Positions 30,903-41,770 of a stretch of DNA of 64,000 bases are shown here, piece after piece. The translations under genes were made by a program, and so were the position numbers. Under the pieces are notes generated by a model that was not told where the DNA came from, did not search any database, and saw only the letters and a program-made list of their open reading frames with translations. Source of the DNA: Rugamonas rubra. Its GTDB lineage: Bacteria > Pseudomonadota > Gammaproteobacteria > Burkholderiales > Burkholderiaceae_D. How positions within the stretch are numbered: the first letter of the stretch is position 1; the number at the start of each line of letters is the position of its first letter. The DNA lies in the NCBI RefSeq assembly GCF_900114705.1, contig NZ_FOTW01000012.1, positions 124,001-188,000 of the forward strand, read 5' to 3'.

Positions 30903-31658
30903 TCAAAAGTTACAAAGGGTTAGCTCGAATGGCACATCGTCTTCCAGCGGCTTCGGTTTCAAGTCGCCGCCCTGGCTGGTGAAGCGCACCCACAGCATGT
31001 ATTTGTTGGCGGAAATCTCCGGGATCGCGCCCAGCGACTCGTCCAAGCTCAGGCGCAGCATCTGGTAGACCTTGCCTTGCAGCATCTGCTGGTAGCTGCC
31101 GGCGACGGCGATCATCTTCACCGGGCCGCCCGAGTCGCGCAGCAGGCGCAGCACCAGGGCCAGCGCGTCGAACAGCGGCGCCAGCGGGGCGAACCAGTTG
31201 GCGATGTCGTTGAAGCGCTGCTCGGCGCTGCGCTTCTGCCAGGCGTAGTAGGACGGCAGGTCGAACTCGCAGGCGCCGCCGGGGATGATGGTGCGGCCGC
31301 GGATGCTCATCAGCCATTCGTTGTCGCGCACGTTCTGTCCGGTCTTGCCCTGGGCCGACACCAGCGCGCTGCTGACGTCGTCGAGTTCGGCGAGTATGGC
31401 GTCCAGCGTTTCCGCCTGGACATTCGGATTCATGCGGTAGCCGAGCAGGCTTTGGCGCTGGCGTTCCAGCTCCTGCAGCAGGTCGGATTTGAGGTCGGCG
31501 CGGCCGGCCACTTCGAGCATGTCGAAGATGGTGGCGAGGGCGACGTGATGTTGCATTGGATGTTCTTGATGGACAAAGAACTTGAATTTCTCGTACAGAT
31601 CCTCCAACCGCAACAACGTGCGTATGCGCTCGTTGAAAGGATATTCGTAGACAATCAA
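30903..31658 (-). CDS. zapD: ZapD, FtsZ-associated division protein
   Basis: ZapD bundles FtsZ filaments by binding the FtsZ C-terminal peptide. The 251-aa product starts [21 protein letters not shown], the family N terminus, and has the conserved [20 protein letters not shown]. Its helical and beta domains are complete. The start codon is TTG: AGGGA lies about 8 nt before it and the family alignment begins there. It lies 64 nt downstream of coaE and 14 nt before yacG. Confidence 0.95.
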   Translation of the reverse strand: MIVYEYPFNERIRTLLRLEDLYEKFKFFVHQEHPMQHHVALATIFDMLEVAGRADLKSDLLQELERQRQSLLGYRMNPNVQAETLDAILAELDDVSSALVSAQGKTGQNVRDNEWLMSIRGRTIIPGGACEFDLPSYYAWQKRSAEQRFNDIANWFAPLAPLFDALALVLRLLRDSGGPVKMIAVAGSYQQMLQGKVYQMLRLSLDESLGAIPEISANKYMLWVRFTSQGGDLKPKPLEDDVPFELTLCNF

Positions 31659-31722
31659 AATAACATCCCTTTTTATGTGTGGACCCGCTCAATCCCGTGA
31701 TTTTGAAGCAAGCGAAGCAAAA

Positions 31723-32403
31723 TTACAAACGTTGCGACGGTATTGTCGTCGTTCTTTTCGAAAATGCCAGGTATAAATCGTGCAGGCGCTCGATTTGCGG
31801 CGCCAAGTCGGCGATGTCGCCCTCGTTGCTGACGATGTCGTCGGCCAGCTCTCGGCGCAACTGGCGCGGCACCTGAGTCGCCATAATGGCCTTGACTTGG
31901 GCTTCTGGCAAGCCATTGCGCGCCATCACGCGGGCGATCTGCAGGCTTTCCGGGCAGTCGACGGCCAGCACCCGGGCCACCCGGGCGCGCCAGCTGCCCG
32001 ACTCGAACAGCAGCGGCACGGCATAGATCACATAGCTGCCGGTGGCGGTGGCGGCCGCCGCCAGCGCGGCGTCGCGGATGCGCGGATGCAGGATGGCCTC
32101 CAGCCTGGCCTTGGCCGCCGGCTCGGCGAACACCAGGGCGCGCATGCGGGCGCGGTCGAGCGCGCCGTCGGCGGCGGCGAACTCGGCGCCGAACTCGGCG
32201 ACGATGGCGGCCATGGCATCGCCGCCCGGCCCGGTCAGGGCGTGGGCGATCTGGTCGGTGTCGACGATGGTCGCGCCGCGCGCGGCGAACATGTCGGCGA
32301 CGGTGCTCTTGCCGCAACCGATGCCGCCGGTCAGGCCGACGGCGAAGGGCGCGGGGGAAACGGCTGGGGGCGGGGCGGCGGCGGTATCGGCGGACATGGT
32401 CAT
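31723..32403 (-). CDS. coaE: CoaE, dephospho-CoA kinase
   Basis: CoaE catalyses the last step of coenzyme A synthesis, phosphorylating the 3'-hydroxyl of dephospho-CoA. The 226-aa product has P-loop GLTGGIGCGKST at residues 23-34, the substrate motif IVDTDQIAHALTGPGG, and the lid region with ARVMARNGLPEAQ. The first 20 residues are an Ala/Pro-rich extension, with ATGs at 32403 and 32397. It lies 8 nt after pilD, a coupling seen in many proteobacteria. Confidence 0.96.
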   Translation of the reverse strand: MTMSADTAAAPPPAVSPAPFAVGLTGGIGCGKSTVADMFAARGATIVDTDQIAHALTGPGGDAMAAIVAEFGAEFAAADGALDRARMRALVFAEPAAKARLEAILHPRIRDAALAAAATATGSYVIYAVPLLFESGSWRARVARVLAVDCPESLQIARVMARNGLPEAQVKAIMATQVPRQLRRELADDIVSNEGDIADLAPQIERLHDLYLAFSKRTTTIPSQRL

Positions 32404-32411
32404 GGTTGCTC

Positions 32412-33281
32412 TCAGCCCAGCAGGCCGAGGGTAAAGGCGGAAATCGAATTGCCGTACAATATGGCGATCAGCCCGGCGGCGGCCAAATAGGGGCCGAAGG
32501 GGATCGGGTTGTTGCGGCCGTGGCGGGCGAAGACGATCAGGCTGATGCCGACCAGCGCGCCGACCACCGAGGACAACAGGATGATGGTCGGCAGCATGGC
32601 CCAGCCCAGCCAGGCGCCCAGCGCGGCCAGCAGTTTGAAGTCACCATACCCCATTCCCTCCTTGCCCGTCGCCAGCTTGAACAGCCAGTAGATGCTCCAC
32701 AACGCCAGATAGCCGGCCGCCGCGCCGACCACGGCGTCGTGCAGCGGCACGAAGGTGCCGTTCAGGTTGACCAGCAGGCCGGCCCACAGCAGCGGGTAGG
32801 TCAGGTCGTCGGGCAGCAGCTGGGTGTCGGCGTCGATGAAGGTCATGGCGATCAGGCTGTACAGGAAGAACAGCGCGGCCAGGCCGGCCCAGCCGCTGCC
32901 CAGGCGCCACACCAGCAGGGCCGACAGCAGGCCGGTGAGCAGTTCGACGGCCGGGTAGCGCGGCGAGATCGGCGCCCGGCAGGCGCTGCACTTGCCGCGC
33001 AGCACGAGCCAGCTGAGCAGGGGGATGTTTTCCAGCGCGGTGATCTGGTGGCCGCAGTGCGGGCAGGCCGAGCGCGGCACCATCAGGTTGAAGCGTTCGG
33101 CGTGGGGCGCCTCGCGGCCGCTCTCGACGGCGACGTAGTTGTCCGATTCGCGCTGCATCATCTTCGGCACGCGGTAGATCACCACGTTGAGGAAGCTGCC
33201 GATCAGCAGGCCGAACAGGCCGGCCAGCAGGCTGATGGCGAAGTCGGCCGGGGCGGCGAACAGCAGGGGGTGTGGGGACAT
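32412..33281 (-). CDS. pilD: PilD, type IV prepilin peptidase / N-methyltransferase
   Basis: PilD is the inner-membrane aspartic protease that removes prepilin leaders and methylates the new N terminus. The 289-aa product has the zinc motif with Cys73, Cys76, Cys98 and Cys101 (CPHC...CSAC), catalytic Asp150 in MTFIDADTQLLPD, and the GYGD motif with Asp214. About eight transmembrane helices are predicted. The ATG at 33281 has SD GGAAG. pilC and pilB, its usual partners, are 5.4 kb upstream with foreign genes in between. Confidence 0.96.
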   Translation of the reverse strand: MSPHPLLFAAPADFAISLLAGLFGLLIGSFLNVVIYRVPKMMQRESDNYVAVESGREAPHAERFNLMVPRSACPHCGHQITALENIPLLSWLVLRGKCSACRAPISPRYPAVELLTGLLSALLVWRLGSGWAGLAALFFLYSLIAMTFIDADTQLLPDDLTYPLLWAGLLVNLNGTFVPLHDAVVGAAAGYLALWSIYWLFKLATGKEGMGYGDFKLLAALGAWLGWAMLPTIILLSSVVGALVGISLIVFARHGRNNPIPFGPYLAAAGLIAILYGNSISAFTLGLLG

Positions 33282-33513
33282 CGTATCGGCTTCCGCGTTC
33301 GGTGGGCCCGGGCGCGTGGTCTCGGCGAGGCGGCGGCGGGCGAATTCCCGTATTAAAACACGGCGCGCCCGGCGGCGGCGAGGCGCGGCCGGTGAATTTT
33401 GCTTTTTTGCACCACGCGGCTGGCGCAAGCGCCCGGCGCCGGGCGGGCGGGGCGCCGTGGCCGGCACGCACTTCGTGTCGCCGCCGGGCGGCCCGGCGGC
33501 GACGCGGGACTGC

Positions 33514-34098
33514 TTAGTTCGGTTCGGTGCCGTCGCCGACTTCGCTTTCCGGATCGAACGAGAAGACGCGCAGCTCGGCCGGGCGGACATCGCCGAAGTC
33601 GAGTCGCACGGTGACGATGAAGGACAGTTCCCAGCGGCCCTGCGGCTTGGCCACTTCCAGCTCGCCCTGCCAGACTTGCTTGACGCGGTGCGCGTGCGGA
33701 CGGGTCGGGTGCGGCTCCTTGCACGAGACCACCTCGAACTTGTTGGGCAGGACGTAGACGGCGCGGTCGATGCCGCAGAACGGCGAGGGCTCGGCGTACT
33801 TCAGCGGCAGCTTGGCGCCGATCTGGATGATCTGCGGGTTGGTCAGCAGGCAGCAGTCGACCACTTCGAAGCTGCGGAAACCGCTGGTGTGGCTGCCCAG
33901 GCCGTCGATCTCGACGTGCAGCATCTCACCCGGCTGGAACAGGATACCGCCGGCGTGGTCGCCCTTGGCCGGACGTGAATTCGGCAGGAACTCCCAGTCC
34001 AGCGCGTCGCTGGTCTGGTTGGCGTCGAACGATACCTTCAACAATACTTCTTTGCGTACTTTGTCTTCCGTGTTGACCGCTTGCGCTTCCAGTTTCAT
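33514..34098 (-). CDS. Protein of unknown function, coupled to a Ser/Thr kinase gene
   Basis: I do not recognise a named family. The 194-aa protein has no signal peptide or transmembrane helix and appears beta-rich (LLKVSFDAN, LHVEIDGLGSH, WELSFIVTVRLDFGD). It has Cys residues in the pair VVDCCLL and in SPFCGID and VVSCKEPHP. Its ATG overlaps the stop of the upstream Ser/Thr kinase gene by 4 bp, so they are translationally coupled. It may be a substrate or partner of the kinase (inference). Confidence 0.75.
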   Translation of the reverse strand: MKLEAQAVNTEDKVRKEVLLKVSFDANQTSDALDWEFLPNSRPAKGDHAGGILFQPGEMLHVEIDGLGSHTSGFRSFEVVDCCLLTNPQIIQIGAKLPLKYAEPSPFCGIDRAVYVLPNKFEVVSCKEPHPTRPHAHRVKQVWQGELEVAKPQGRWELSFIVTVRLDFGDVRPAELRVFSFDPESEVGDGTEPN

Positions 34099-36248
34099 TG
34101 TGCACTTTCAAGGAGGAGAGATTGATAATGGGGATCGCGCCGCAACGCGATCAGGTCGGGCTCGCTGTCGATCAAATGGGCCGGATAGCCCAAGGTGCTC
34201 GCCCGGATCAGCGCGGCGATGGCGGACTGGCGCCTAGCGCTCAGCTCGTATGCCAGCGCCGCGCGGAATTGGATATCGGGGCTGGCCGGCGCCCGCGTCA
34301 GCGCCCTCTCGGTCCAGGCCAGCGCGCCGGGCGCGTCGCCAAGGCGGACCCGGTACCAGCCCATGCGCGAGGCCAGGGTGGCATTGTCGGGCGCGCGCTC
34401 GAGCTGCGGCGCGAGCAGGTCGCTGGCGCGCTGGTAGGCCTGGCGCGAGTCGTCCTCGCGGCCGGGCAGCCAGCGCAGCGCATCGGCCAGGTTGGCCCAT
34501 CTCAGATAGTCGTTCGGGCTGCCCTTGGCCGACGAGACGGCGCGCTCGAAGGCCTGGGCGGCGCCGGCGTAGTCGGCGCGGGCGAACAGCGTGGTGCCCA
34601 GGTTGGTGTACAGGCGCCCGTTTGGCCGAACCTGCAGGCCCTGTTGCAACACCTGCAGCGCCTCGTCGTTGCGGCCCTGGCGCAGCAGCGCCGCGTTCAG
34701 GTTGGCGTAGGCGTACACGGCGTCCGGTTCGAGTTGCAGGCTCAGGCGGAAGGCCGTCTCGGCGGCCGTGTAGTCGGCCTGCTGGAAGCGCAGCGAGCCG
34801 AGCAGGTCGGCCAGGCGCCGTTCGCGCGGATGCAGTTGGCGCGCCTGTTGCAGCAGCGCTTCGGCCTCGTCGAAGCGGCGTAGGCCGAGCAGGGCCTGGA
34901 TCTTTCCGGCCAGCGCCAGCAGAGCCTGCGGATCGAGTTCGAGCGCGCGCTTGAAGTGCGGCAGCGCGGCTTCATTCTGGCCCGCCACCCGCAGCGCCTC
35001 ACCTTGGGCGACGTGGGCCAGCGCCAGCTGGTCGTCCAGCCGCAGCGCCTGCTGGGCGCTGGCGTTGGCCTGCGCCAACAGGGCTGGATCGCGGCCGTCG
35101 CCGCCGTAGCGAAAGCTGTAGGCGATCGACAAACCGGCGGCGGCGCTGGCTTGGCGCGGATTCTGCTTCAGGATCGCAAGGAAGGCGTTGTCGGCCTCGG
35201 TCAGGCTGCCGTCGCGGTCGTAGTGGCTCAGCGCTTCCCAGCCGGCCTGCAACGTCTGCGCCGGCGCCAGCATGGGGTGCCAGCGTTCCAGCGGCGCCAG
35301 CAGCCACAGCGCGCCGCCCAGCAGGGCGACGGCGGCGCCGGCAGCAACGGCGCCGCGCCAGCCGCGCCAGCGCCACCGCGCCGCCGCAGCCGCCGCCGCC
35401 GGGGTGTCCGGCGCGCGCAGCGCGGCGATGCGCTGGCGCACCGCCGCCATGCTGCGCAGCCGCTGGCTGGGGTCGCGCGCCGTCATCGCCCGCACCAGCG
35501 CCACGCTGGTGGCCGGCACCTCGGGCGGGAAGGGCCAGCGCGTCGAGCAGGACTGCAGGTGGGCGGCGGCCAGCGCCAGGCCGTCGAGGTCGGCGAACGG
35601 GCGGCTGCCGGCCAGCATCTCGTACAACATGGCGCCGAGGGCGTATATGTCGGCGCCGACGCTGGGCGGCTGGCCGCCTAGGCGCTCGGGCGCCATGTAG
35701 GCGATGGTGCCGTCGCTGTGGTCGGTCGTCGAGGACTGGTTGGCCAAGGGGTTGATCTGGCGTGCCAGGCCGAAGTCGAGGATGCGTGGCGCACCGGACG
35801 GTTCGATGATCAGGTTGGACGGCTTCAGGTCGCCGTGCACCAGGCCGCTGGCGTGCGCCTCGGCCATGGCGGCGGCGATCTGGTCGACGATCGCCAGCGC
35901 CTGCTCGGGGCTCAGCGAACGCTCCAGCATGTGCTGGCGCAGCGTGCTGCCCTGCACCAGTTCCATGACGATGGCCTGGCTGGCGCCGCCCCCGGCCACC
36001 GAGAAGATTTTGACGAAGGCGCTGTGGCTGAGCGCGGCGGCCAGCCGCGCTTCGCGGATCAGGCGTTCCGGGTCGAGCGCGGCGGCACCCAGTTTGAGCT
36101 GCTTGATCGCCACGGCGCGGCACAGCGTGGCGTCCCAGGCTTCGAACACCTGGCCATAGCCGCCCTCGCCGAGCCGGCCACGGATCTCGTAGTGATCCGG
36201 CAGTTCGGCATCGAGGGCGCTGTGTTGCAAGTTGATCGAGGCAGCCAC
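34095..36248 (-). CDS. Serine/threonine protein kinase with TPR repeats (PknB-like)
   Basis: The 717-aa Hanks-type kinase has the glycine loop GEGGYGQVFEAW (27-38), catalytic Lys49 in VAIKQL, the catalytic loop HGDLKPSN with Asp140, DFGLAR with Asp158, and APERLGG. All key residues are present, so it should be active. One transmembrane helix at about 300-322 is followed by about 380 aa of tetratricopeptide-like repeats (for example NLNAALLRQGRNDEALQVLQ). The C-terminal TPR part would be periplasmic if the kinase is cytoplasmic. It forms an operon with the 194-aa protein and sits in the block between pilC and pilD. Confidence 0.92.
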   Translation of the reverse strand: MAASINLQHSALDAELPDHYEIRGRLGEGGYGQVFEAWDATLCRAVAIKQLKLGAAALDPERLIREARLAAALSHSAFVKIFSVAGGGASQAIVMELVQGSTLRQHMLERSLSPEQALAIVDQIAAAMAEAHASGLVHGDLKPSNLIIEPSGAPRILDFGLARQINPLANQSSTTDHSDGTIAYMAPERLGGQPPSVGADIYALGAMLYEMLAGSRPFADLDGLALAAAHLQSCSTRWPFPPEVPATSVALVRAMTARDPSQRLRSMAAVRQRIAALRAPDTPAAAAAAARWRWRGWRGAVAAGAAVALLGGALWLLAPLERWHPMLAPAQTLQAGWEALSHYDRDGSLTEADNAFLAILKQNPRQASAAAGLSIAYSFRYGGDGRDPALLAQANASAQQALRLDDQLALAHVAQGEALRVAGQNEAALPHFKRALELDPQALLALAGKIQALLGLRRFDEAEALLQQARQLHPRERRLADLLGSLRFQQADYTAAETAFRLSLQLEPDAVYAYANLNAALLRQGRNDEALQVLQQGLQVRPNGRLYTNLGTTLFARADYAGAAQAFERAVSSAKGSPNDYLRWANLADALRWLPGREDDSRQAYQRASDLLAPQLERAPDNATLASRMGWYRVRLGDAPGALAWTERALTRAPASPDIQFRAALAYELSARRQSAIAALIRASTLGYPAHLIDSEPDLIALRRDPHYQSLLLESAQ

Positions 36249-36435
36249 TATTCGTCTTCCAGCCGCGCGCAGGCAGCATATTTGCGAAATACTATTGAAT
36301 CACAGATATCATTATTGCTATGGCAATATTTCAATCATGTTGCAATTAAACTACGTTTAACAATGGGCAATGTTAATTGATGGTAGCACTTCTTGCCAAG
36401 CTGTTATTTCGACCAGTAGTTACCGGCCGCCGCGC

Positions 36436-37062
36436 TCAAACGCCTATGTGGCGGCTGGCGGCGGCGGACGGGGTAGGCGGCGCCACGTCGAGCGGCGCGG
36501 CGCGGTAGTCGGCGATCGAGGCCAGCGCCCGCGTGCGCGACACCAGCTCCGGCCAGGGCTCGGCCCACACCTCGGCGTACAGACGCTCGCCCGGCGCCTG
36601 CACGGCGAAGGCGAGGTTTTCCCGCCCGGGGGTGAATTCGCATTGGATGCCGGGCTTGTTGCCGCGCGCGTCGCAGCGATACCAACTGTGGCCATCCAGC
36701 CACAGCGCCACCAGCCCGTGGCTGCAGAAGGCGGCGCCGGCCTCGTCGAACAGCAGGCGCTGGTAGCAGAAGCCGGCCGGAATGCCGTGCCGGCGCAGCA
36801 GGGCGACCAGCAGGTGGCTTTTCGCCGTGCACAGGCCGGTGCCGGCGGCCAGCACCTCGGAGGCGACGCAGGTGACCTCGTCGCGGTTGAAGTCGATGCT
36901 GTGCTCGATGTGGTCGCGCACCCAGTCGAAGCAGTTGCGCGCCGTTTCCTCGGCGTTGGCGCCGGCCAAGCTGCGCGCCAGCGCGGCGATGGCCGGATGG
37001 TCGTGGTCGACGATGGCGCTGCGGGCGAGGAAGTCGGCGGGGATGTCTATTGTGTTGTGCAT
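36436..37062 (-). CDS. Transglutaminase-like cysteine protein
   Basis: The 208-aa cytoplasmic protein has a transglutaminase-core triad: Cys78 in AAGTGLCTAKSHLLVALLR, His115 in CSHGLVALWL and Asp131 in YRCDARGNKPG. Family members act as proteases, amidases or ligases; the substrate is unknown. The start at ATG 37062 lacks a clear SD. It lies 92 nt downstream of an arginase-fold gene on the same strand and could be co-transcribed with it. The 187 bp after it, up to the kinase start, is AT-rich and holds no gene. Confidence 0.85.
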   Translation of the reverse strand: MHNTIDIPADFLARSAIVDHDHPAIAALARSLAGANAEETARNCFDWVRDHIEHSIDFNRDEVTCVASEVLAAGTGLCTAKSHLLVALLRRHGIPAGFCYQRLLFDEAGAAFCSHGLVALWLDGHSWYRCDARGNKPGIQCEFTPGRENLAFAVQAPGERLYAEVWAEPWPELVSRTRALASIADYRAAPLDVAPPTPSAAASRHIGV

Positions 37063-37154
37063 GGTGGTTGTGGTCAAGGTTGGGGCGCGCGCGGCGCCGT
37101 TCGGCTGGGCGGCGCTGGCCGCCGTGGAAAATTGGGTGGTCGCGGACGGCCGAC

Positions 37155-37985
37155 TCAGGCGCCGGCCGGCAGGCGCTCGAGCAGGGGCCGCAGCGCGTCG
37201 AGCAGCGCGGCCGGCGAGACCGGCGCGCCGCCGGCCTGCCAGGCGTGCTCGAACTCGGCGATCTCGACGCCGACCAGCTCGTGCTCGGCGACGACGGCGC
37301 AGGCGGCGCCCAGCTCGGCCAGCGACAGCCCGCCTGTGCAGCGGTAGTCGGTCGGCACGATACCCGGCTCGAGCACGTCGCAGTCGAGGTGGAGGTAGAC
37401 CGGCCGGCCGGCGATGGCGCGGCGCAGTTCGTCGGCCAGTCCGGCGCCGGCGGTCACCAGCCGCAGCGTGCCGGCGTCGATCAGCGCCTGCTCTGCCGGG
37501 TCGATGTCGCGGCCGCCGACCAGCACCACGTTGCCGACGGCCAGGCCGGCGCCCAGCCCGGAGTCCCACAGGCCGCAGGCGCCGGCCAGCACCATGCCGC
37601 CCAGATAGCCGCTGGCGCTGGTGTGCGGCGTGTGGAAGTCGGCGTGGGCGTCGAACCAGACCACGCAGGCGTCGGGCCGCTGGCTGGCGACGACGGGCAG
37701 CATGGCCAGCGAGACGGCGCAGCGGGTCGCCGCCGTCAGCGGCACGGCGCCCCGGCGCAGGATGGCGGCATGGTGCTCGGCCAGTGCGCGCAGCGCCGGC
37801 AGGGCCGCGTCCAGCTCGCTGCGCCAGCCGCTGTTGAGGGCTGGCTCGGGTCGGCCGATGACGCTGGCCGGCAGGCCCAGCCGCGCCGCCAGCATGGCGC
37901 CGACCGCCGCCGCGCCCGGCATGGCCAGATCGTTGTGGTCGCCAGCCCTGGCTTGGAACACTGTCAATGCGATTTCTTTGCTCAC
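37155..37985 (-). CDS. Arginase/agmatinase-fold protein with altered first metal motif
   Basis: The 276-aa protein belongs to the ureohydrolase fold. The second metal motif is intact (WFDAHADFHTP with Asp112, His114, Asp116 and His118), and so is the third (HLDCDVLEP with Asp201 and Asp203). The first motif, normally GGDHS or GGDCS before the helix VSLAMLP, reads AATRC at residues 85-89, so the usual first ligand region is lost. Activity as arginase, agmatinase or formiminoglutamase is therefore doubtful. It lies upstream of the transglutaminase-like gene. Confidence 0.85.
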   Translation of the reverse strand: MSKEIALTVFQARAGDHNDLAMPGAAAVGAMLAARLGLPASVIGRPEPALNSGWRSELDAALPALRALAEHHAAILRRGAVPLTAATRCAVSLAMLPVVASQRPDACVVWFDAHADFHTPHTSASGYLGGMVLAGACGLWDSGLGAGLAVGNVVLVGGRDIDPAEQALIDAGTLRLVTAGAGLADELRRAIAGRPVYLHLDCDVLEPGIVPTDYRCTGGLSLAELGAACAVVAEHELVGVEIAEFEHAWQAGGAPVSPAALLDALRPLLERLPAGA

Positions 37986-38210
37986 GTCTATATTTTTATC
38001 GGAAGGGAAAGAGTGGGGATGTCGCCTATCTCAAGGCAAGGCGCGGGTCACTGCGATATCGTATTGTTAATTTTGACAGAAATTTGGTAAACGGGTTGAA
38101 TCAAGCTGAGAAGTGGCAGCACTGCAATACCTGCGGGAAAGCTGAGACGACATGGGCGACTCGGTGTTCAATTTCGATAGATATCCTGTTATCGCCCGAT
38201 TACAATTTAT

Positions 38211-38294
38211 ATGTACACGATCAAATATCTCCCAGAATTTGCGAACTGGCTGGGTAGCATAGCGGACGCCAAAGTGCGCGGTGTCGTGGTCTAG
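38211..38294 (+). pseudogene. Truncated HigB/RelE-type toxin remnant
   Basis: The frame reads MYTIKYLPEFANWLGSIADA then KVRGVVV and a TAG stop, 27 codons. This is the N terminus of an addiction-module RelE/HigB-type killer protein of about 95-100 aa. The stop comes 10 bp before the antitoxin ATG, so the rest of the toxin, including the catalytic C-terminal half, appears deleted. TACAAT at 38201-38206 precedes the ATG. Confidence 0.75.
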
Positions 38295-38304
38295 GAGGCA
38301 TACC

Positions 38305-38643
38305 ATGAGCAATCGAATCAATGTGGCGGAGCTGCCGGACTTCGACGCGGCCCCTTATCTCGACAGCGCCGAAGCAATCGCCGCATACCTCACCGACATT
38401 CTGGAAGCGAACGATGCCTCTCTGCTGGCTGCCGCCTTGGGCGACATCACGCGGGCCCGCGGCGTGGCAGAGGTGGCGAAGTCGGCCGGCATCTCGTGCG
38501 AGGCGCTGCACAAGGCGTTGCGTGCCGATAGCACACCTCGCTTCGATACGATCAGCCGGATCTGCATGGCGCTCGGCGTGCGGCTGGTGGCGCAGCCGCT
38601 GCCAGCCGATGTGGCGCTGGCGAGCCAGCTCGCCGGCGCCTAG
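38305..38643 (+). CDS. HigA-type addiction module antitoxin
   Basis: The 112-aa protein has N-terminal MSNRINVAELPDFDAAPYLD, then AYLTDILEANDASLLAAALG and an HTH region with VAKSAGISCEALHKALR and RFDTISRICMALGVRLVAQ. This is the addiction-module antidote family (HTH_37/HigA-like), which neutralises the toxin and represses the operon. AGGAGG-type SD at 38293-38298 supports the ATG. It is intact, while the toxin gene just upstream is reduced to 27 codons. The 225 bp upstream is AT-rich and may contain the operator. Confidence 0.88.
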   Translation: MSNRINVAELPDFDAAPYLDSAEAIAAYLTDILEANDASLLAAALGDITRARGVAEVAKSAGISCEALHKALRADSTPRFDTISRICMALGVRLVAQPLPADVALASQLAGA

Positions 38644-38652
38644 CCGCGCCGC

Positions 38653-39870
38653 CTACACCACCGAGCCGAGCTTGAAGATCGGCAGGTACATCGCCACCAC
38701 CAGGCCGCCGATCAGCACGCCCAGGATGACCATGATCAGCGGCTCCATCAGGCTCGACAGCGAGGCCACCGCCTCGTCGACCTCCTCCTCGTAGAAGTCG
38801 GCCACCTTGCCCAGCATGGCGTCGAGCGAGCCGGACTCCTCGCCGATGGCGACCATCTGCGTCACCATGTTGGGGAACACGTCGGCGTTCTGCATCGCCA
38901 CCGTCAGGCTGGTGCCGGTGCTGACTTCGTTCTGGATGCGCCGCGTGGCGTCCAGGTAGACGGCGTTGCCGGCGGCGCCGCCGACCGAGTCGAGCGACTC
39001 GACCAGCGGCACGCCGGCGGCGAACATGGTGGCCAGGGTGCGGGTCCAGCGGGCGATGGTGGCCTTGCGGATCACCTCGCCGAAGATGGGCAGCTTGAGC
39101 AGCAGAATGTCCATGTTGCGCTGCACCTTGGGCGAGCGCTGCCAGGCCTGGAAGAAGAAGTACACGCTGCCGAAGATGCTGCCGAAGATCAAATACCAGT
39201 AGCGCACGAAGTACTCGGAGACGGCCATGACGAACAGCGTCGGCGCCGGCAGGTTGGCGCCGAAGCTGGCGAACACCTCCTTGAAGGCCGGCACCACCCA
39301 GATCATGATGACGGCCGTGACGATGAAGGCGATGGCCAGGATCGACACCGGGTACATCAGCGCCGACTTGATCTTGGCCTTCATCGCCAGGGTCTTTTCC
39401 TTGTAGATCGCCAGCCGGGTCAGCAGGTCCTCCAAAATGCCGGCCTGCTCGCCGGCGCCGACCAGGTTGCAGAACAGTGGGTCGAAGTACAGCGGGAACT
39501 TGCGGAAGGCCTGGTTCAGGCTGGTGCCGGTCTCGATGTCGGCGCGCAGGTCCATCACCAGCTTGGACACGGACGGGTTGGAATGGCCCTTGCCGACGAT
39601 GTCGAACGATTGCAGCAGCGGCACGCCGGCCTTCATCATCGTCGCCAACTGGCGGGTGAACAGGGAGATGTCCTTGTCGGTGATCTTCTTGCCGCTGCGG
39701 TAGACCTTCTTCTTGACCTTGGTCACCATGATGCCCTGCCGCCGCAGCGTCACGTTGACCACGGCCTCGCCGCCGGCGCGCAGCTCGCCGCGCACCGTCT
39801 TGCCGCTCTTGTCCTTGCCCTCCCAGGCGAAGACCGATTCCTTGACCTGGTTGCCGCTCGATGTCGCCAT
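38653..39870 (-). CDS. pilC: PilC, type IV pilus inner-membrane platform protein
   Basis: PilC (GspF family) is the polytopic platform through which the PilB motor drives pilin assembly. The 405-aa product has two T2SSF domains, the first with SLFTRQLATMMKAGVPLLQ and the second with ARWTRTLATMFAAGVPLVE. Three transmembrane segments are visible, the last near the C terminus (MVILGVLIGGLVVAMYLPIF). The length matches the family. It lies 10 nt after pilB. Confidence 0.97.
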   Translation of the reverse strand: MATSSGNQVKESVFAWEGKDKSGKTVRGELRAGGEAVVNVTLRRQGIMVTKVKKKVYRSGKKITDKDISLFTRQLATMMKAGVPLLQSFDIVGKGHSNPSVSKLVMDLRADIETGTSLNQAFRKFPLYFDPLFCNLVGAGEQAGILEDLLTRLAIYKEKTLAMKAKIKSALMYPVSILAIAFIVTAVIMIWVVPAFKEVFASFGANLPAPTLFVMAVSEYFVRYWYLIFGSIFGSVYFFFQAWQRSPKVQRNMDILLLKLPIFGEVIRKATIARWTRTLATMFAAGVPLVESLDSVGGAAGNAVYLDATRRIQNEVSTGTSLTVAMQNADVFPNMVTQMVAIGEESGSLDAMLGKVADFYEEEVDEAVASLSSLMEPLIMVILGVLIGGLVVAMYLPIFKLGSVV

Positions 39871-39880
39871 GGTGCCTGTC

Positions 39881-41605
<1,725 letters not shown>

Positions 41606-41770
41606 GGATGCGCGCCATCAGGAAGACTTCGGTGGGAGAGTTGCTGCGCCGGCAGGGCCGGTCGTCAACGCTCCATCCGATGATGCCCCCGGGGTTGCGC
41701 TTTGTAAAGCATTTGTCTCTTAGACGAAACAATCGTGCGCGCCGGCACCGGCGTCGGCGGGGGAGCGGCC

